Shown here: in pieces, positions 1-11,922 of the stretch
Numbering within the stretch: position 1 is the first letter of the stretch
Layout of the letters: each line of letters begins with the position of its first letter
Origin: Heliocidaris erythrogramma
Lineage: Eukaryota > Echinodermata > Echinoidea > Camarodonta > Echinometridae
Length of the DNA stretch: 64,000 nucleotides
Assembly: GCA_025617745.1 (NCBI GenBank)
Contig: CM046859.1
Coordinates: 30,090,744 to 30,154,743 of the forward strand
Direction of reading: 5' to 3'
Position numbers and translations under genes: made by a program
Notes under the pieces: model-generated
Told to the model about the DNA's origin: nothing
Database searches by the model: none
What the model saw: the letters and a program-made list of their open reading frames with translations, nothing else

Positions 1-750
1 ATTATCATTACTGTTATTACAACAACAACAACAAACTACTACTACGACGACTACTACTACTACTACTACTTCTAATACTAAAATCGACTGTTACCACTGC
101 TGATATTAATACCACTACTTCTTATTGTACTAAAGCAATTATTACGTGTAAGTGCCAACTATGTGCTTGATAATCTCCCACTCATAAAGTGATGTATTTT
201 TGATGACACGCTTCTGAAAAAATATTTTATGGAATGTGACCACGGACTCGACATTGCAATTGTGTCTTTCCTTGAATATAGTGAATAAAGAAATGATTGT
301 AAATGGAAGATATTCTTCTTGAATACCTGTGTCATGATATTTGTACTAATCCGTCTTAGGTTACAAGCTTATTTACAGGGCATGATCCACGACTGCCTAA
401 AGAGAAGGAGGTGGAGAGTTTCCGATGCTTTTTCCCCCCTAAGGAACATGATTTCGGGAATCCCATCGGCTCTCTAATATAGGGAGGGGAAGGGCAGGAA
501 CAAAAGAAGAAGACAAAAATGTCTTTTCCCGACATGGGTCAAGGTCCCGAAAGTAGGGGGAGGGGTGTTCCTGCTTTGTTTTTATCCCCAACATTTTCTT
601 TTCAACAATGTGCCTGGCCCCGGGGTCTTACATCTTAAATACATACATGCATTGATTTTTTAATGGTGGTTTCCCTTTGGGGCAGTTGTCTGGATATCAG
701 TACATGTAGTTGTTATGGCGACAGTCCAGAGGATGACATCTACCCCCTCT
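1..750. other. Non-coding stretch, no gene seen
   Basis: A short ACT-trinucleotide run lies near position 40-72. The rest shows no coding frame with recognisable similarity. A purine- and G-rich patch (about 400-620) has the look of repeat-derived DNA but I could not assign it. Confidence 0.5.
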
Positions 751-805
751 TCTATCTCTCCCTCTCTCTCTCTCTCTCGCTTTCGCTCTCACTATCTCTC
801 TCCTA
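751..805. repeat. (CT)n microsatellite
   Basis: Near-continuous CT dinucleotides with a few interruptions. Open frames across it translate to Ser-Leu runs and are not genes. Confidence 0.9.
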
Positions 806-1300
806 TTCCATTTATATGAACATTTTCAAACTCTATATTGAAAAAGAAAGTAAAAAGAAATCTTTTGATAATCGAGTTTATTTCATTCTTGGTTTTAGCT
901 ATTGTTTGAACCATAGGGATATTTAAATAAACCACACTGATTAAAAGTAAATTGTGGCTTGTTCTTTACTTTTGCAACAGAGGACACACAGAGAAAAACT
1001 GTATGTGAGTTTGAAAAAGAGAGAAAGAAAGAGAGAATGGAGGAGAGTGTGTATCAAAATGAGCTCTGCAAGTAGCATTACAGAACTGAGCAAGAAGGTA
1101 TACGAGATAGCTCGTATAGACATTATAAAGAAAATAGTAGAAATTGAATTGCGAGGTGATAAGGAAAGCTAGCGGGAAGCTCGATGGGCTGAAGGAATTA
1201 CGAGCAATTTTTTTTTAATCAGAAGAGAGATGTGTAACAAGATGTTACAGCAATCCATTAAAAATTGATGGTATTGATGTTGGTTGAAAGGCAGGTAATT

Positions 1301-1555
1301 CATGATGATGATGATGATAATGGTGATGGTGACGACGATGATTATGATTATGAAGATGACGATAGTGAAGATTATCATGGTGATTACAGTACTGATGTTG
1401 ATAATAATCATGAAGATGACGAAGATGATGGTGATGATAATGATTATAATGACGATTATGATGATGGTGATGATAATTATGATGGTTGTTGTCATGGTGA
1501 CGATCGCGATGATACTGATAGTGATTATGATGATGATTATAATGATCAAAGATGA
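1301..1555. repeat. (GAT)n-rich trinucleotide array
   Basis: About 255 bases of degenerate GAT/GAC/AAT triplets. All six frames stay open because of the triplet composition (Asp-rich, Met/Ile-rich or Ile-rich), so the apparent ORFs are artefacts of the repeat. Confidence 0.9.
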
Positions 1556-1673
1556 TATTACTAAAAGATGGTCTTAGATTTATTTCTCTTCCTCATTATC
1601 CTATTCTGGCTTCTATCTCTCTCTTTGTCTCTCTGTATATATAATCTCTCCCTATCTCTTTCTTTCTCCCCCT

Positions 1674-2134
1674 CAGGCGCATAGCCAGATATGATGGGGC
1701 AGTCGCCCGCCCCCGAAAAGAAGAGAAAAGACAAGAGGGCAATAGCGAGCAAATGGAAACGGAGAAGGAAACAATCAGAAATTATAAACCATCCGACAAA
1801 TTCAATAAGTTTCGTCGACCTGTTTTCCTCTCAGAGGTATTATAACACGAAACCAAATAACAGAAATCTAATGATGAATTGCTGATTGTTTAGTGATTGA
1901 TTGATCAAGTATCTATTTGTGACAGACATTCAGCTCTTTTCTGAAGACGCCCTTTAAAGAAACTTTATTTAAACTTAAAACAAATCAAATGCGTTCGTTG
2001 ATTTAACTCATTTTCTGTATAGAGTTACAATGTATCATTTCCGCCTCAAAAAGGTGCTCGGAGCTATTATCTTTCTCTCAAAATTTGATTAAACGCCAAA
2101 GCTCCCTCCCCTAAAAATATCCTAGCTACGCCCT
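1674..2134. mobile_element. Probable hAT-like non-autonomous element
   Basis: The left end reads CAGGCGCATAGCCAG and the right end, read on the other strand, contains GGGCGTAGCTAGG; these resemble each other and the CAGGGGCG(T/G)A..CCAGG ends seen at 38587 and 53006. There is no transposase frame. Exact ends and a target duplication were not resolved, so this is a tentative call. Confidence 0.4.
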
Positions 2135-2172
2135 TAGTTCTCTCTCTGTACTCGGTGTCACATTCCATATTC

Positions 2173-2373
2173 ACTAATAATACTAATACTAATAAATAAT
2201 ACTAATAATACTAATACTACTAATAATACTAATACTAATAATACGAATAATACTAATACTAATACTAATAATACTAATAATACTAATACTAATAATACTA
2301 ATACTAATACTACTACTACTACTAATAATAATAAATAATAATAACAATAAAAATAATAAACAATAATAATAAT
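2173..2373. repeat. (AATACT)n / (AAT)n array
   Basis: About 200 bases of AAT and ACT triplets. Open frames through it (Ile/Ser-rich on the minus strand) are composition artefacts. Confidence 0.9.
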
Positions 2374-3117
2374 ATCTGTTTCCTATGTAGCGCCTTACCA
2401 ATTACAATGTAACAGGACAAAAGTGCTTACAGCATTATTGCCGCAGTCATGGATTTAATTGCGATTCTGCTATCACACATACATGTATATGAACAACCAA
2501 GTTTTTTTTGTAGAGTTTTTTTTTTATTGAATCAATAGTTAATAACTTTTACATGGCCATATATAAAAATATATATAAATGTTAGAATATTTTTAAAACT
2601 ACATGTATGCCAAACTCCTGGGTGATATTTCATCCAATGTACATGATTACGTTAGTAAAAAAATTACAATCGCAATATCTGCACATGTGCACAGGTGTTT
2701 TATATAAATGATTATTGGTGCATAATTTTAGAGATCAGAAATTTGTTATCTCTCTTAATTTCCTAGCATGGATTTAAGTTAATTATCATTTTATATATGA
2801 GATTACATGCCAATGTTATTTCACATCATTATAGGAAACACTATAATATAGTAACATAAAATGGGGGAAATAGCAATACTGGGGTTGTAAATAGGACAAA
2901 AATTGGCAAAGTATTTTGACAAGATTATTTAATCTCCAGGAAAGATGCAGATCTTCACCATTATTTGATCATTTTATCATGATTAAAGGAAATGTAAAAA
3001 GTCTGCATTATTCCTGGAGTTACAAAATATGTCAGCACACTTCTCCAAAATTTCAATTTCCTATTCACCCCGGTGTTCCTATTTAAGGTGTATTATATGT
3101 GAGCAACTTGCATTTTT
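2374..3117. other. AT-rich stretch, nothing recognised
   Basis: No coding similarity, tRNA-like boxes or clear inverted repeats were seen. Short ATATAT runs only. Confidence 0.5.
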
Positions 3118-3190
3118 GATAATAATAATAATAAATGTAACTTATATAGCGCCAAATCCACTCTGTGGAGTGCTCAAGGCAAAAAAAAAA
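3118..3190 (-). repeat. Retroelement 3' end remnant (minus orientation)
   Basis: An (ATA)n run followed by a sequence that on the minus strand reads GAGCACTCCACAGAGTGG then a GCGCTATATAA-type stretch ending in (TTA)n. This resembles the 3' UTR and tail of the CR1-like LINE pieces at 23133 and 24503. Confidence 0.45.
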
Positions 3191-4523
3191 AAGGATTGTA
3201 TGATTTGTTCATTAAAGTGGAAATCTGATATATAAATCTGTTGTCAAACATGTACATAAAACCTTAAAATAGATTGAGTACATGAAATATTTATAATTTT
3301 ACGTTTTTGTGAAATTAAAGTCAAGTAAAGGACTGTCCATTTGCATTTGCTTTTGGTAAAAAAAAACCCAAATCATTAAGAAGCACAATTAAGCAGCAAT
3401 TATTTTCTTTTATAAACAGCAGACCTTTCTGACATATTGTCCGTTTCCATTTTCAATATCACCAGAATGACTTTTGTTTAATACAATCAGCTAGAATATC
3501 CCAAATACCCTCTTAATATACTCTCTTTGTAAAGAATTAGATAATCATAACAATATCAAATTACACTGAATAATGAATTCACACAATCAACAATGTATAA
3601 AACTGAAAGATGAGATTATAATATAAAATATTAAACCTACTTTTGTATAAGAATGATATATATTTTTTCATAAAATAAGATAAAATAAGGTAAAATAAGA
3701 AACACTAAATGATGCAGTTTGACACAAAACCTGAACCTGAACTCTGAACTTTGAGTGTAAACAAACAAACTTTGAACTTTGAACACTATGACCTAAAAAT
3801 TAATACATCATTATACAAAATAATTTATTGCACAAGACAAGATTTGTTATATTGTTTCAAGAGTTAGGATTTTACATGCAAAACAAAAATATTAAAATCT
3901 GTGCCAAATATTTTCAAAAGCAGAGGGATAAATATGCTTGTAAAATAAGAAAATATTACCATATATTTACACCAATTCTTCACCATGAATATATCAATTT
4001 CATAATAGACTCAATATGAATTTTGTACACCTTACAATTATAAGTACTTGAAATATATGATAAAGAAATAGTTCCATGAATGTCATAACAATCAATTTCT
4101 ACCACTGATTTCAAACAACATATTGCCTTATGATTTCATGTACATATCAAAGAATGTTTTGGCAAATCAAAGGATTTTAGCTCCTTTTTAAAACTTCCTG
4201 GCTATGAAGGAAAAAGTTTCTTTTCATCTGATTGATAAGAAATTTAATCACACCCCCTGAAGTAGGACGGAAGACAAGAACATTGCAGGCTTTTTATGGC
4301 AACCTTGACCTCCCTATCCATAAAAACCTAGAGAATATGTCTAAATTACTCAAATTTACTCAAATCAAGCAAGAACTTCTGGGTCTCTGATGGAGAACTG
4401 GTGCAGACCTGGTGCAGACACAAGGAAGATTTGACACGGTCTGTGGGGGAAACACAGACTACACAAACAAAGACTTTGTTGAAGACCTTACCAACATAAG
4501 ACATAAGTAGATTTTAAAAGAAA
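3191..4523. other. AT-rich stretch, no gene seen
   Basis: Apart from a TGAACTTT-type repeat near 3731-3786, which resembles the 3' tail of the LINE at 57454, nothing is recognised. Short open frames here are AT-rich and show no similarity. Confidence 0.5.
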
Positions 4524-5474
4524 ATGTCCAATGGTACATGTAACATGAATCTGGTCATTGATAAGTCTTTGGAAGATATGCATTTGATCGCTATATGGTG
4601 TGTAGACCCTTCTTGTATAATGAATGCACGTAATGGTAATGGTAGGGAAGTTCCCCATTCCCAATGGCTCTCAGTCCTGTGTCAGTTGTGTGGCAAGAGT
4701 ATACAAGGTCGTAATAAACGACATTCTATCAAGTCCTTTGCAAGCAAATTAATGAAATGTGCCATAAATAAAACTAATGCTGACCCAGAAACGCATCCTA
4801 AATCGATGTGGCAATCATGCTGCACAAGTCTGAAGATTCATCCCAATCATAAGTTAAATGTTTGGCAACGGGTTCAATGGGTAAAACATAATGATGCAGG
4901 ATGAAGTCCCATTTGCACCTGTGGAGAAAGGATGGCTAAGCCAGGACATCTAAAGAAAAGCGATCACCCAACAGAGGAACTCCTCTTCCCCCAAGAACTA
5001 CTGACATTCCCCCCTCAGCACCCTGGAACCACAGGAACCCCCCTAGTTCAGTGTCCTATGACCCTCCCTCTTGCCAAGTCCCCTGAGGCACTCCCCTATG
5101 CCAACGTCGACATGTACAAATATGAAATAGAGATATGGTGCAAGAATTGCAATAAATTAAGTCATATTAACAATGTTAACATCCATTCTTCTACTGCCAC
5201 AATAGCACTGCGTCAAAATAACACTGCAACATCCCTCATCGGAGATGAAAATGAGCCACCCCTCATTAGAGATGAAAATGAATCACTCAGCCCCATCAGA
5301 GATGAAGATGAGCCATCCCACATCACAGATAAAGATGAACCACCTCTCTTCAGAGATAAAGATGTCTCACTGCCCATCACAGATGAAGATGACCGATCCC
5401 TCTTGACAGCATCCCCCTTGCCCAAAGCCCCAAAGCACTTTTTCTCAATACAGAAAATGTTGATGTACAAATAA
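4524..5474 (+). pseudogene. RAG1 N-terminus-like zinc-binding frame, interrupted
   Basis: One reading frame runs from the ATG at 4524 to a stop at 5472, broken once by TGA at 4902-4904; the text after it (SPICTCGER) continues the same pattern, so I treat the two pieces as one broken gene. Before the stop are LCQLCGKSI (Cys53, Cys56), ADPETHP (His91), WQSCC (Cys99, Cys100) and WVKH (His122); after it come two more cysteines. The spacing recalls the Cys/His zinc-binding region preceding the RAG1 core (CxxC...HPxxxCxxC...WxxH...CxxC), with Trp where its third paired Cys would be. The second half is Pro-rich, then acidic, with about five imperfect RDENEP-like repeats (residues about 235-295). RAG1-N-like domains are known from invertebrate transposons. 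Assignment is by pattern only; the piece could be another zinc-binding family. Confidence 0.4.
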
Positions 5475-5923
5475 CCTGTCAAAAGTGATAAACTTCAGTT
5501 TACTGGATCTGAAGACCATGTCTGGAATGAGCTGGACAGGAGTGAGGAAAGTGAAAAAGAGTCAATACCGAAAGAAATACATATATGGCCAATTTTACAA
5601 TCAGTGGTGTAAAACACAGTATTGGCACTAATTGGTGTACAACTTTCATATACACTGAAAGATGTGCATTATTTTTTTTCCATAAACTTACCCCCCATAG
5701 TGTCTACCTTGGGTACCTCAAGAAACTTCTCTGTTTTTCTTTCAGATGTGATGGACACTTACATGCTTGAAATCAGACACTTTATGTGTACTCGCTCTGA
5801 CATAGTTTATTCCTTTCCATTATTTTTGTTGTTGTTGTGATAGAAGCATCCAATATTAAATGCCATTATGTTTTCCAGGTTCTGCTTTGTCTTCTTTCAA
5901 GACTGAAAATTGTTCAAACTTTA
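5475..5923. other. Stretch between broken gene and motif cluster
   Basis: Short overlapping frames occur here, but no domain is recognisable. It may be an intron or internal spacer of the transposon-like locus. Confidence 0.4.
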
Positions 5924-6867
5924 TGTTTCGGAGGTGACATTTTCCGTTAACAATTAACCCCTCTTTTGAGTAAGCTGTTGTTCAAAATTAATAACATTGA
6001 AATTTGTTAATTACTTTCAAAACAGAAAAGTAATCGATCTAACTTTACTTTGGTCACAAGATTATATGATTTAAATAAGTTTTATTTTTTTTGTTAGCAA
6101 TTATAAATTTCTGTTAACTTTTCAGTTTTATACATTTGCTTTTATATTCTTGACATCAATTATACATTACATTTATAAAACATGTAACATATTCCCTAAC
6201 ACTATCTATGAAGGAACGAAGTAGAAAGAGAGCCTGTTGTTTTCATTTTGGGGCAATTTACACATTTCCGTTAACACTTGTCACCTCCGAAACAACAAGT
6301 GTATAATATCTGATAATTTCTTACAGACAAAACACTTTTGTTAGATATTGTCCAATTGACAGAAATCCCCTTTGGACGAGAATCCTAATATTACAACAGA
6401 AAGTGAGAATTTCCAATAGATTAATGTAAGATATAATAAAAACGAAAAATTACTGTCTCGGAGGTGACAAAATACTGTTAACAAGACCTTTTGCTCATTT
6501 CTATTGAAAGGAAACCATATTATGTTCACAAAAAGTTTCATTTATTTTGCTAACTTACGTCTCAAAGTGGAGATATTAACTAACACACTCTAACTTTCTT
6601 TTTGATTAATTCACTGCATGTTTTAGGGCAAATTTACATTTTTTTCCACTTTTTGAACAAAGAGCATGCACAAAATGCATCTATCTGTTGTATACATGAT
6701 ATTGTAATCAAGATCAATTCTCCTGTTCCAGTTCAGTAAAGATCTAAAATCTTTAACCTTAAATACATGATTTCCAACTAACAATTTAGTTGTGAAGATT
6801 TAGCAAAACAGCTTTCCACATAGATTGCCTTTCCTTGTGTTTCTGAGGTGACATTGTTTGTTAACAA
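5924..6867. repeat. Left cluster of four bipartite motifs
   Basis: Four copies of TGTTTCGGAGGTGACA followed after 3-7 bases by GTTAAC: 5924-5953 (+), 6270-6294 (-), 6454-6484 (+, TGTCTC variant) and 6838-6867 (+, CTGAGG variant). Spacers are 6, 3, 7 and 6 bases. The first half is nearly invariant whereas DNA between copies is unrelated AT-rich sequence, so this is not a tandem array. A 14-base word (TTACAACAGAAAGT) near 6391 recurs near 9572 in the right cluster. Confidence 0.85.
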
Positions 6868-7182
6868 CATATTGTTACATGGAAGTGAAAGGCAAGACTT
6901 CAATTCCTTTTCACTATTTAGGTAACATTTTCTAACACATTCAATATCTACTAAATCAATAGAACAGAAGTGCTTTTTGTAGTCCTAGCTCACCAGAATT
7001 ATCTGGATACCATGGTAATACATGTGACAGTTTATGCCCTATTCTACAATCTTATGATGTAACAAAAAAAGCTACAAGTGTACCTTATCAGCACATGGAA
7101 AATATCCAGGTCTACATCTTATTAGCTGGCGACTACAATTCCTTCTTATTAATCAACAGAATGTCAAATCTACATCATAACC

Positions 7183-8412
7183 ATGGGGAAGACTAAACAA
7201 AAACTGCAAGTGAAGCTATTCAGTGGCATGCCTGCAACACCCAGCGGTCCATCGAGGTCAACCATTAGGAGGCATAAACTTAAGACTAAGAATCCAACAA
7301 AATATCATGAGTAGCAAAAGAAAGACCGAGAAAGGAAGAAGGCTCAATATAACATTGACAAAGAAGACAGTACCAGAGCTGGAAAGTTAAAGAGGAAGGA
7401 ACGCTGTGCAAAGAAAACTCAACAACGGCGGGTATTTCGAGCAAGATGTCGTGCAAGATCTGAAGCAACCACAGAGGAAGTACAGATGGCAAAGGAGAAC
7501 AAATCAAGAAATGAGTATATGGGAGTGTACGTGAAGACAAGGAGGGAACAACAAACAAGACAAATGAAGCAGTACCTGAAAAAGAAAGATACATGTAGAA
7601 GGCAGAAAACACACCAAAGAGAGGCAGCTGGTAAGCAGCTTGATCAAAAAGCTATTGACAGAAGATCATCCAGTAGTTTTGCGTCCACAAGCAGTGCTGC
7701 AAAACAGAGAAACATACGAAGACTACATCAACAGTTGCCTAAGAGCCCTTCAAAGTATGTGGATTTGGTTAGTACACTCGTCGACTCTTCCACCCCTAGA
7801 AAAAGGAAGCTGCTTGAGAAGCAAGGTGTTCTGTCAAAAAAGAAAAGAGTAAAGAATGGTCTGTTAGAGAGCTTCGGAAAAGAAATACAGGAACTGGCTA
7901 GTAGAAATTGCAGGAAAGATGTGAGTGCTGCAACTTGCGTGGTGAGGCAGAGCATGACTCAGTGTGTGGCTAACGTCGTCAAAAAGTATCACTGCAATAT
8001 GAGCTGGAATTATGCATCACACTACTTTGGGCTTCACTGGAGACAAAAAAGGAAAGTTTCCACTGCAGGATCTGCAAAACCATCAATATCTGCAAGAAAA
8101 CGACGAAAGGACGCTACTCCACATTGTGTTGAAGCGAAGGTGAAAAAGTTCTATTGCTCTAAGGCGGTATCACAGACAAGGCCTGACAAGAAGTTTGGCA
8201 AAAAGGGCAAACCCACCTACATAATGATGATGACCTTCCAGTAGACCTACAAGAAATGGAGAGTAGAGAACCCAGCAACCAAGCTCAGTTTCATTAAGTT
8301 CCACCAGCTGCAGACTACAAATGTGAAAGGAATTTCATACATGAAACACATTGGGTGCCTGTGTGTCTACTGTGTTAATGTAACTGAGAAGTTACGTGTG
8401 ATTATGGGATAG
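7183..8412 (+). pseudogene. Basic nuclear-type protein frame with three TAG codons
   Basis: A single frame from the ATG at 7183 is interrupted at 7312-7314 (TAG), 8242-8244 (TAG) and ends at 8410-8412 (TAG), otherwise about 410 codons. It is very Lys/Arg-rich: QKKDRERKKAQYN and similar segments at residues 45-150 suggest a coiled, nuclear DNA-binding protein. Residues about 190-235 contain SPSKYVDLVSTLV and STPRKRKLLEKQGV. After the second TAG the text stays meaningful (TYKKWRVENP, then CLCVYCVNV and KLR), which I recall as a conserved block of uncharacterised multicopy proteins in marine invertebrates. That similarity across the stop argues for nonsense decay, though TAG readthrough cannot be excluded. 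It is flanked on both sides by bipartite-motif clusters, so it is probably a transposon-encoded protein. Function unknown. Confidence 0.55.
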
Positions 8413-8890
8413 TTTCCGTTTTGAAAGTAGAAATATTAATAGTCCATTGCACTTGTTGTTTGTAAGTCCCTTTGAAATGAAGAACATGACTGAAGGGGAA
8501 GAAATCATTCAGAGGGAAATTAACATTCAATTGGAAGTTGAATATTAAATGAGTTCATTGTTGACAACTGTTCATGTTTAAGATTGAAATGACTAATCAC
8601 TCAACTGGGTATTAGCATTTCAATTTCACAGACAAGCATGACGCTCTCTTCAGCTGGGAAACACAAACTGCATTGTCTTAACAAAACTGTAAAAACTGTT
8701 GAGATTAGAACAAATGTAAAGCAAACTATGAACCATCCATTATGGTGAAAGCGAATAACTAAATGAAATGAAAAGTAAGAACTGAAAGAAAAAGCTCACA
8801 TTCCAAAGTTATAGCCTTGGGGAAACACATGAATGTTCACAAAAGACATGTAGTTTAAGTAACATCCCAGTAGCTGTGTTGCCTGTGTGT

Positions 8891-9648
8891 TGTTAACATT
8901 AAATGTCACCTCCGAAACAATTGGGTCTTTCTAATTTTATACTGATTACATTAAAAAATGACTGACTAACACACATTAATGGCAGGTAATTTTTAAGCAA
9001 TTTAGAAAGATAATCAAAATGTATCTTATTAATATCGATAGTTTAAATGAATCTTGTGTAGAAAATTTACTCTGAACCAAATTCCTTGCAGCAGTATTGA
9101 TATAAGTATGATAAAGAATTCCTCAACATACTAAAATCAATTTATACATTTGACCAAATGCAAAAAATAATATTCTCAAATTAAACAATATATTTTGCTT
9201 TTGTTATTCATATATAAATATTTCAATACCATGTTAACAATTGAATGTCACCTCCGAAACAAAGTAATTCTTTCCTGGTGCTGTGGGATGAAATGTACTG
9301 AGAGCAAAGAAACATGATTAAAATGATCTTACACCCTCATCTTAATTTAAGTTAGAATGTGGAGTGGGCATGTTTCTTCAGATGACAATATTTAGCTTAT
9401 GTCCTTCACCAATAGGATAGGCAAAATACTCAAGCGAATTATCAAAGTGTCAAACAAAAATACTTGTTCTGTGTGATTTTTCTACTTGAAATGGAGTTAA
9501 TTTCTTGTTCTTGAATTGCAGTTATTAAAAACATTGATAAAAATGAAGATGTTTTGTCTTAATGTCACTTATTTACAACAGAAAGTGAGTGTTAACATTT
9601 CTGTCACCTCCGAAACATCTGAATATGTTAACTGTCACCTCTGAAACA
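8891..9648. repeat. Right cluster of four bipartite motifs, inverted
   Basis: Four copies of the same bipartite motif, all in minus orientation (GTTAAC, spacer, TGTCACCTCCGAAACA): 8891-8919, 9232-9261, 9590-9617 and 9626-9648. Spacers are 6, 7, 5 and 0 bases; in the last copy the two halves share bases and the first half carries CTCTG. The orientation mirrors three of the four left copies. Confidence 0.85.
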
Positions 9649-10493
9649 TGCATGTGTGAAAAATCTGAGTTCTTAAGAAATGATTGGAATTTTGTTTAAC
9701 CTACATAGGAAGGTAGCCCTTCTTGAAGAGTTCTTGTGGTAAGAGTTTGACCTGGCCTGTCCTCTGGGGAAAAATCCTAAAAAATAACATGTCAATTTGG
9801 ATTTTTACTGAAAATTAGTCAATCTCATCAAATTATTTTTAAATTCACTTAATATTCAACCCCAGATCATTTTGATTCACAAATTATTTATTGTTATTCA
9901 CCATAAAAACTTTGCATGAGGAAGTTTGACAACAAAATTTTGTCAATATGGTGCAATTCATGAAAGAAAAATTTAGCTTGAATTTACTTCAGGTGCCAGG
10001 GTTTTCGTTAAATCACACCCATAACTCTTCATCTTTAAGGTCTGAAATGTTATTTTTTTCAACAATTTGAAGAATTTCAAACAGGAATCAAATGAAATAA
10101 TGAAAAAATATCTCAGAGGGCCTCCCATCAAGTTTCTTCGTTTGAAAAAATATCTTGTTTGAAATTTTGACCCTCCGAGTACCACTGATCGTAAATGAGG
10201 CCATATACCCTTAACAACCCATTGATGTTCACTTTACAGTATGGAAAATACGGTATAGATATATGTAACAAACAGGTGCATGGTTAGCACAACCGTGAGA
10301 GAAGAAACAGCATTGCTCTTCAAAATGTGCCTGAAATGTTGGAGGGCGAAACAACCGATTGTTCTAACTCTGATTGCCAATTCTTGGAATTTCTCAGAGG
10401 GTTTCACCACACTTGTGTGGGTAGGCCAGCAAGCAACAGCAACCAAGGCTACAAACCGCGACCAATCCATGTGAGATTTGAGGTTTCGAGATT
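9649..10493. other. No gene recognised
   Basis: Short frames only, without similarity. The 3' end of the transposon-like locus should lie near the start of this stretch, but no terminal inverted repeat or target duplication could be fixed. Confidence 0.45.
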
Positions 10494-11372
10494 GTGAGGC
10501 AGTACTTAGAGCAGCGTGGTCCAAAGGAAAGAAGTCTCCGAAACAAGTCAGACCATATTTGTCATTATTTATCTGGAAATATGATTGATGTATTTAGTGT
10601 GTCAGAGACCAGGCTCGATGAAACTATCGACACACAACAGCTGAGTATAGAAGGATATGTTTTTGAACGAAAAGATCGCAATGCTAGCGGCGGTGGAATA
10701 GGATGTTATATCAAAGACTCAATTTCTTACACTAGAAGATCCGATCTCGAAAATGAAAATCTAGAAGTGTTATGGATAGAGATCAAACTTAAGCAATCGC
10801 AACCATGGTTTGTATGTGTTGTATACAGACCTCCGAATAGTAGTATGGACTTTTTTGAGACTTTAGAAAATAATACAGAAAGAGTTAATGATAATTCATC
10901 CAATATCATCATCCTAGGTGACCTAAATTGTAACATTCTTACAAATAATACCCTTTCTAAAGAGATACAGAACATATGTGATTATTTCAATTTCCATCAG
11001 CTCATTAACAAACCAACCAGAGTAACACCCATAAGTCGATCATGTATTGATCTCATTTTTGTACCGTCTGTTGAGAATAATTTCCATTCTGATGTAATTT
11101 CTATGGGGATTAGTGATCATTCTTTGGTGTATGTCAATCTGAAGAAGGAGTGTATGAGGAAAAAACCAGCTATCAGTCGGTTCAGATATTTTCGTAAATT
11201 TGACCTCGCTAAGTTTGTGAATGACGGAGGAAAACTTCTTTGGTCCAATTTTTATGGTAGTAATAATGTTGAAGTTTTATGGGAATATTTTACTTCCAGT
11301 TTTAATCAATTATGTAATAAACACGCCCCCGTGTTAGTGTTCGTAGAAAAATTAATGGATCACCGTGGATAA
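10494..11372 (+). pseudogene. LINE endonuclease domain (exonuclease-endonuclease-phosphatase fold)
   Basis: An AP-like endonuclease that would nick target DNA to prime LINE reverse transcription. Visible hallmarks are VSETRLDE (catalytic Glu), GGGIGCYIKD, VVYRPPNS, IILGDLNCNI (the GDxN motif, about residue 140) and ISDHSLVYV (the SDH catalytic motif, about residue 208). The frame closes at 11370, and text matching the linker (NGSPWITDDYLKLAR) continues in another frame, showing a frameshift near 11350. The beginning at 10494 is not an ATG, so the true N-terminus is missing. Confidence 0.85.
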
Positions 11373-11579
11373 CGGATGACTATTTGAAATTAGCGCGTTA
11401 GCGTAATTTTTTATTTTATCAATTTGATCAATCCGGAAACGATGAATGGATTAAATGCAAAAAGAGAAATTCTGTTAATCTTAATACAAAACTTAAAAGA
11501 GAATATCATTTTTGTGAGTTTAATGAGCATCTTGGTGATCCCCGCAAAACCTGGAAAACATTCAAGATTTATTAACGAC

Positions 11580-11922
11580 TTCTGTAATTTGTCCTTTTGT
11601 ACTATTATCCACTTTAGGATGGCAATCAGTTGTTGAGAGAGTGCAATACCAATTTAGAATATTGATGTACATGTATAAGGTGATAACTAATAAGATCCCC
11701 AAATACATTAAGGATATGCTATGTTATCGAACGGTAAGCGTTAATACCAGACATGCAACTGCCTGTCCTCTATACATCAATAAACCCAGGACCAAATATT
11801 TTAAAAGATCCTTCTATTATCAAGGCTCCTTTATATGGAATGCATTACTCCCTTCTTTACGTTCATTAAGCTCAATGGATTCATTTAAAAAACACTGCAA
11901 ACTCCTTTCCCTCACACAGTAA
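11580..11922 (+). pseudogene. LINE C-terminal region after the RT domain
   Basis: The frame encodes VVERVQYQFRILMYMYKVITN, split around a stop-free stretch from about 11610, then FYYQGSFIWNALLPSLRS and FKKHCK before the stop at 11920. The pattern [FY]xxxxxxWNxLPxxLR...FKxxCK is the usual C-terminal tail of CR1/L2-like ORF2 proteins. It is in the same strand and order as the endonuclease upstream. Confidence 0.75.

Noticed and set aside
1169-1577. Long open frames on both strands over the GAT array
   Set aside because: Composition artefact of a trinucleotide repeat; Asp-, Met- and Ile-only products.
5213-5482. Minus-strand Ser-rich frame of 89 codons
   Set aside because: Shadow of the acidic repeat region in the plus-strand RAG1-N-like pseudogene.
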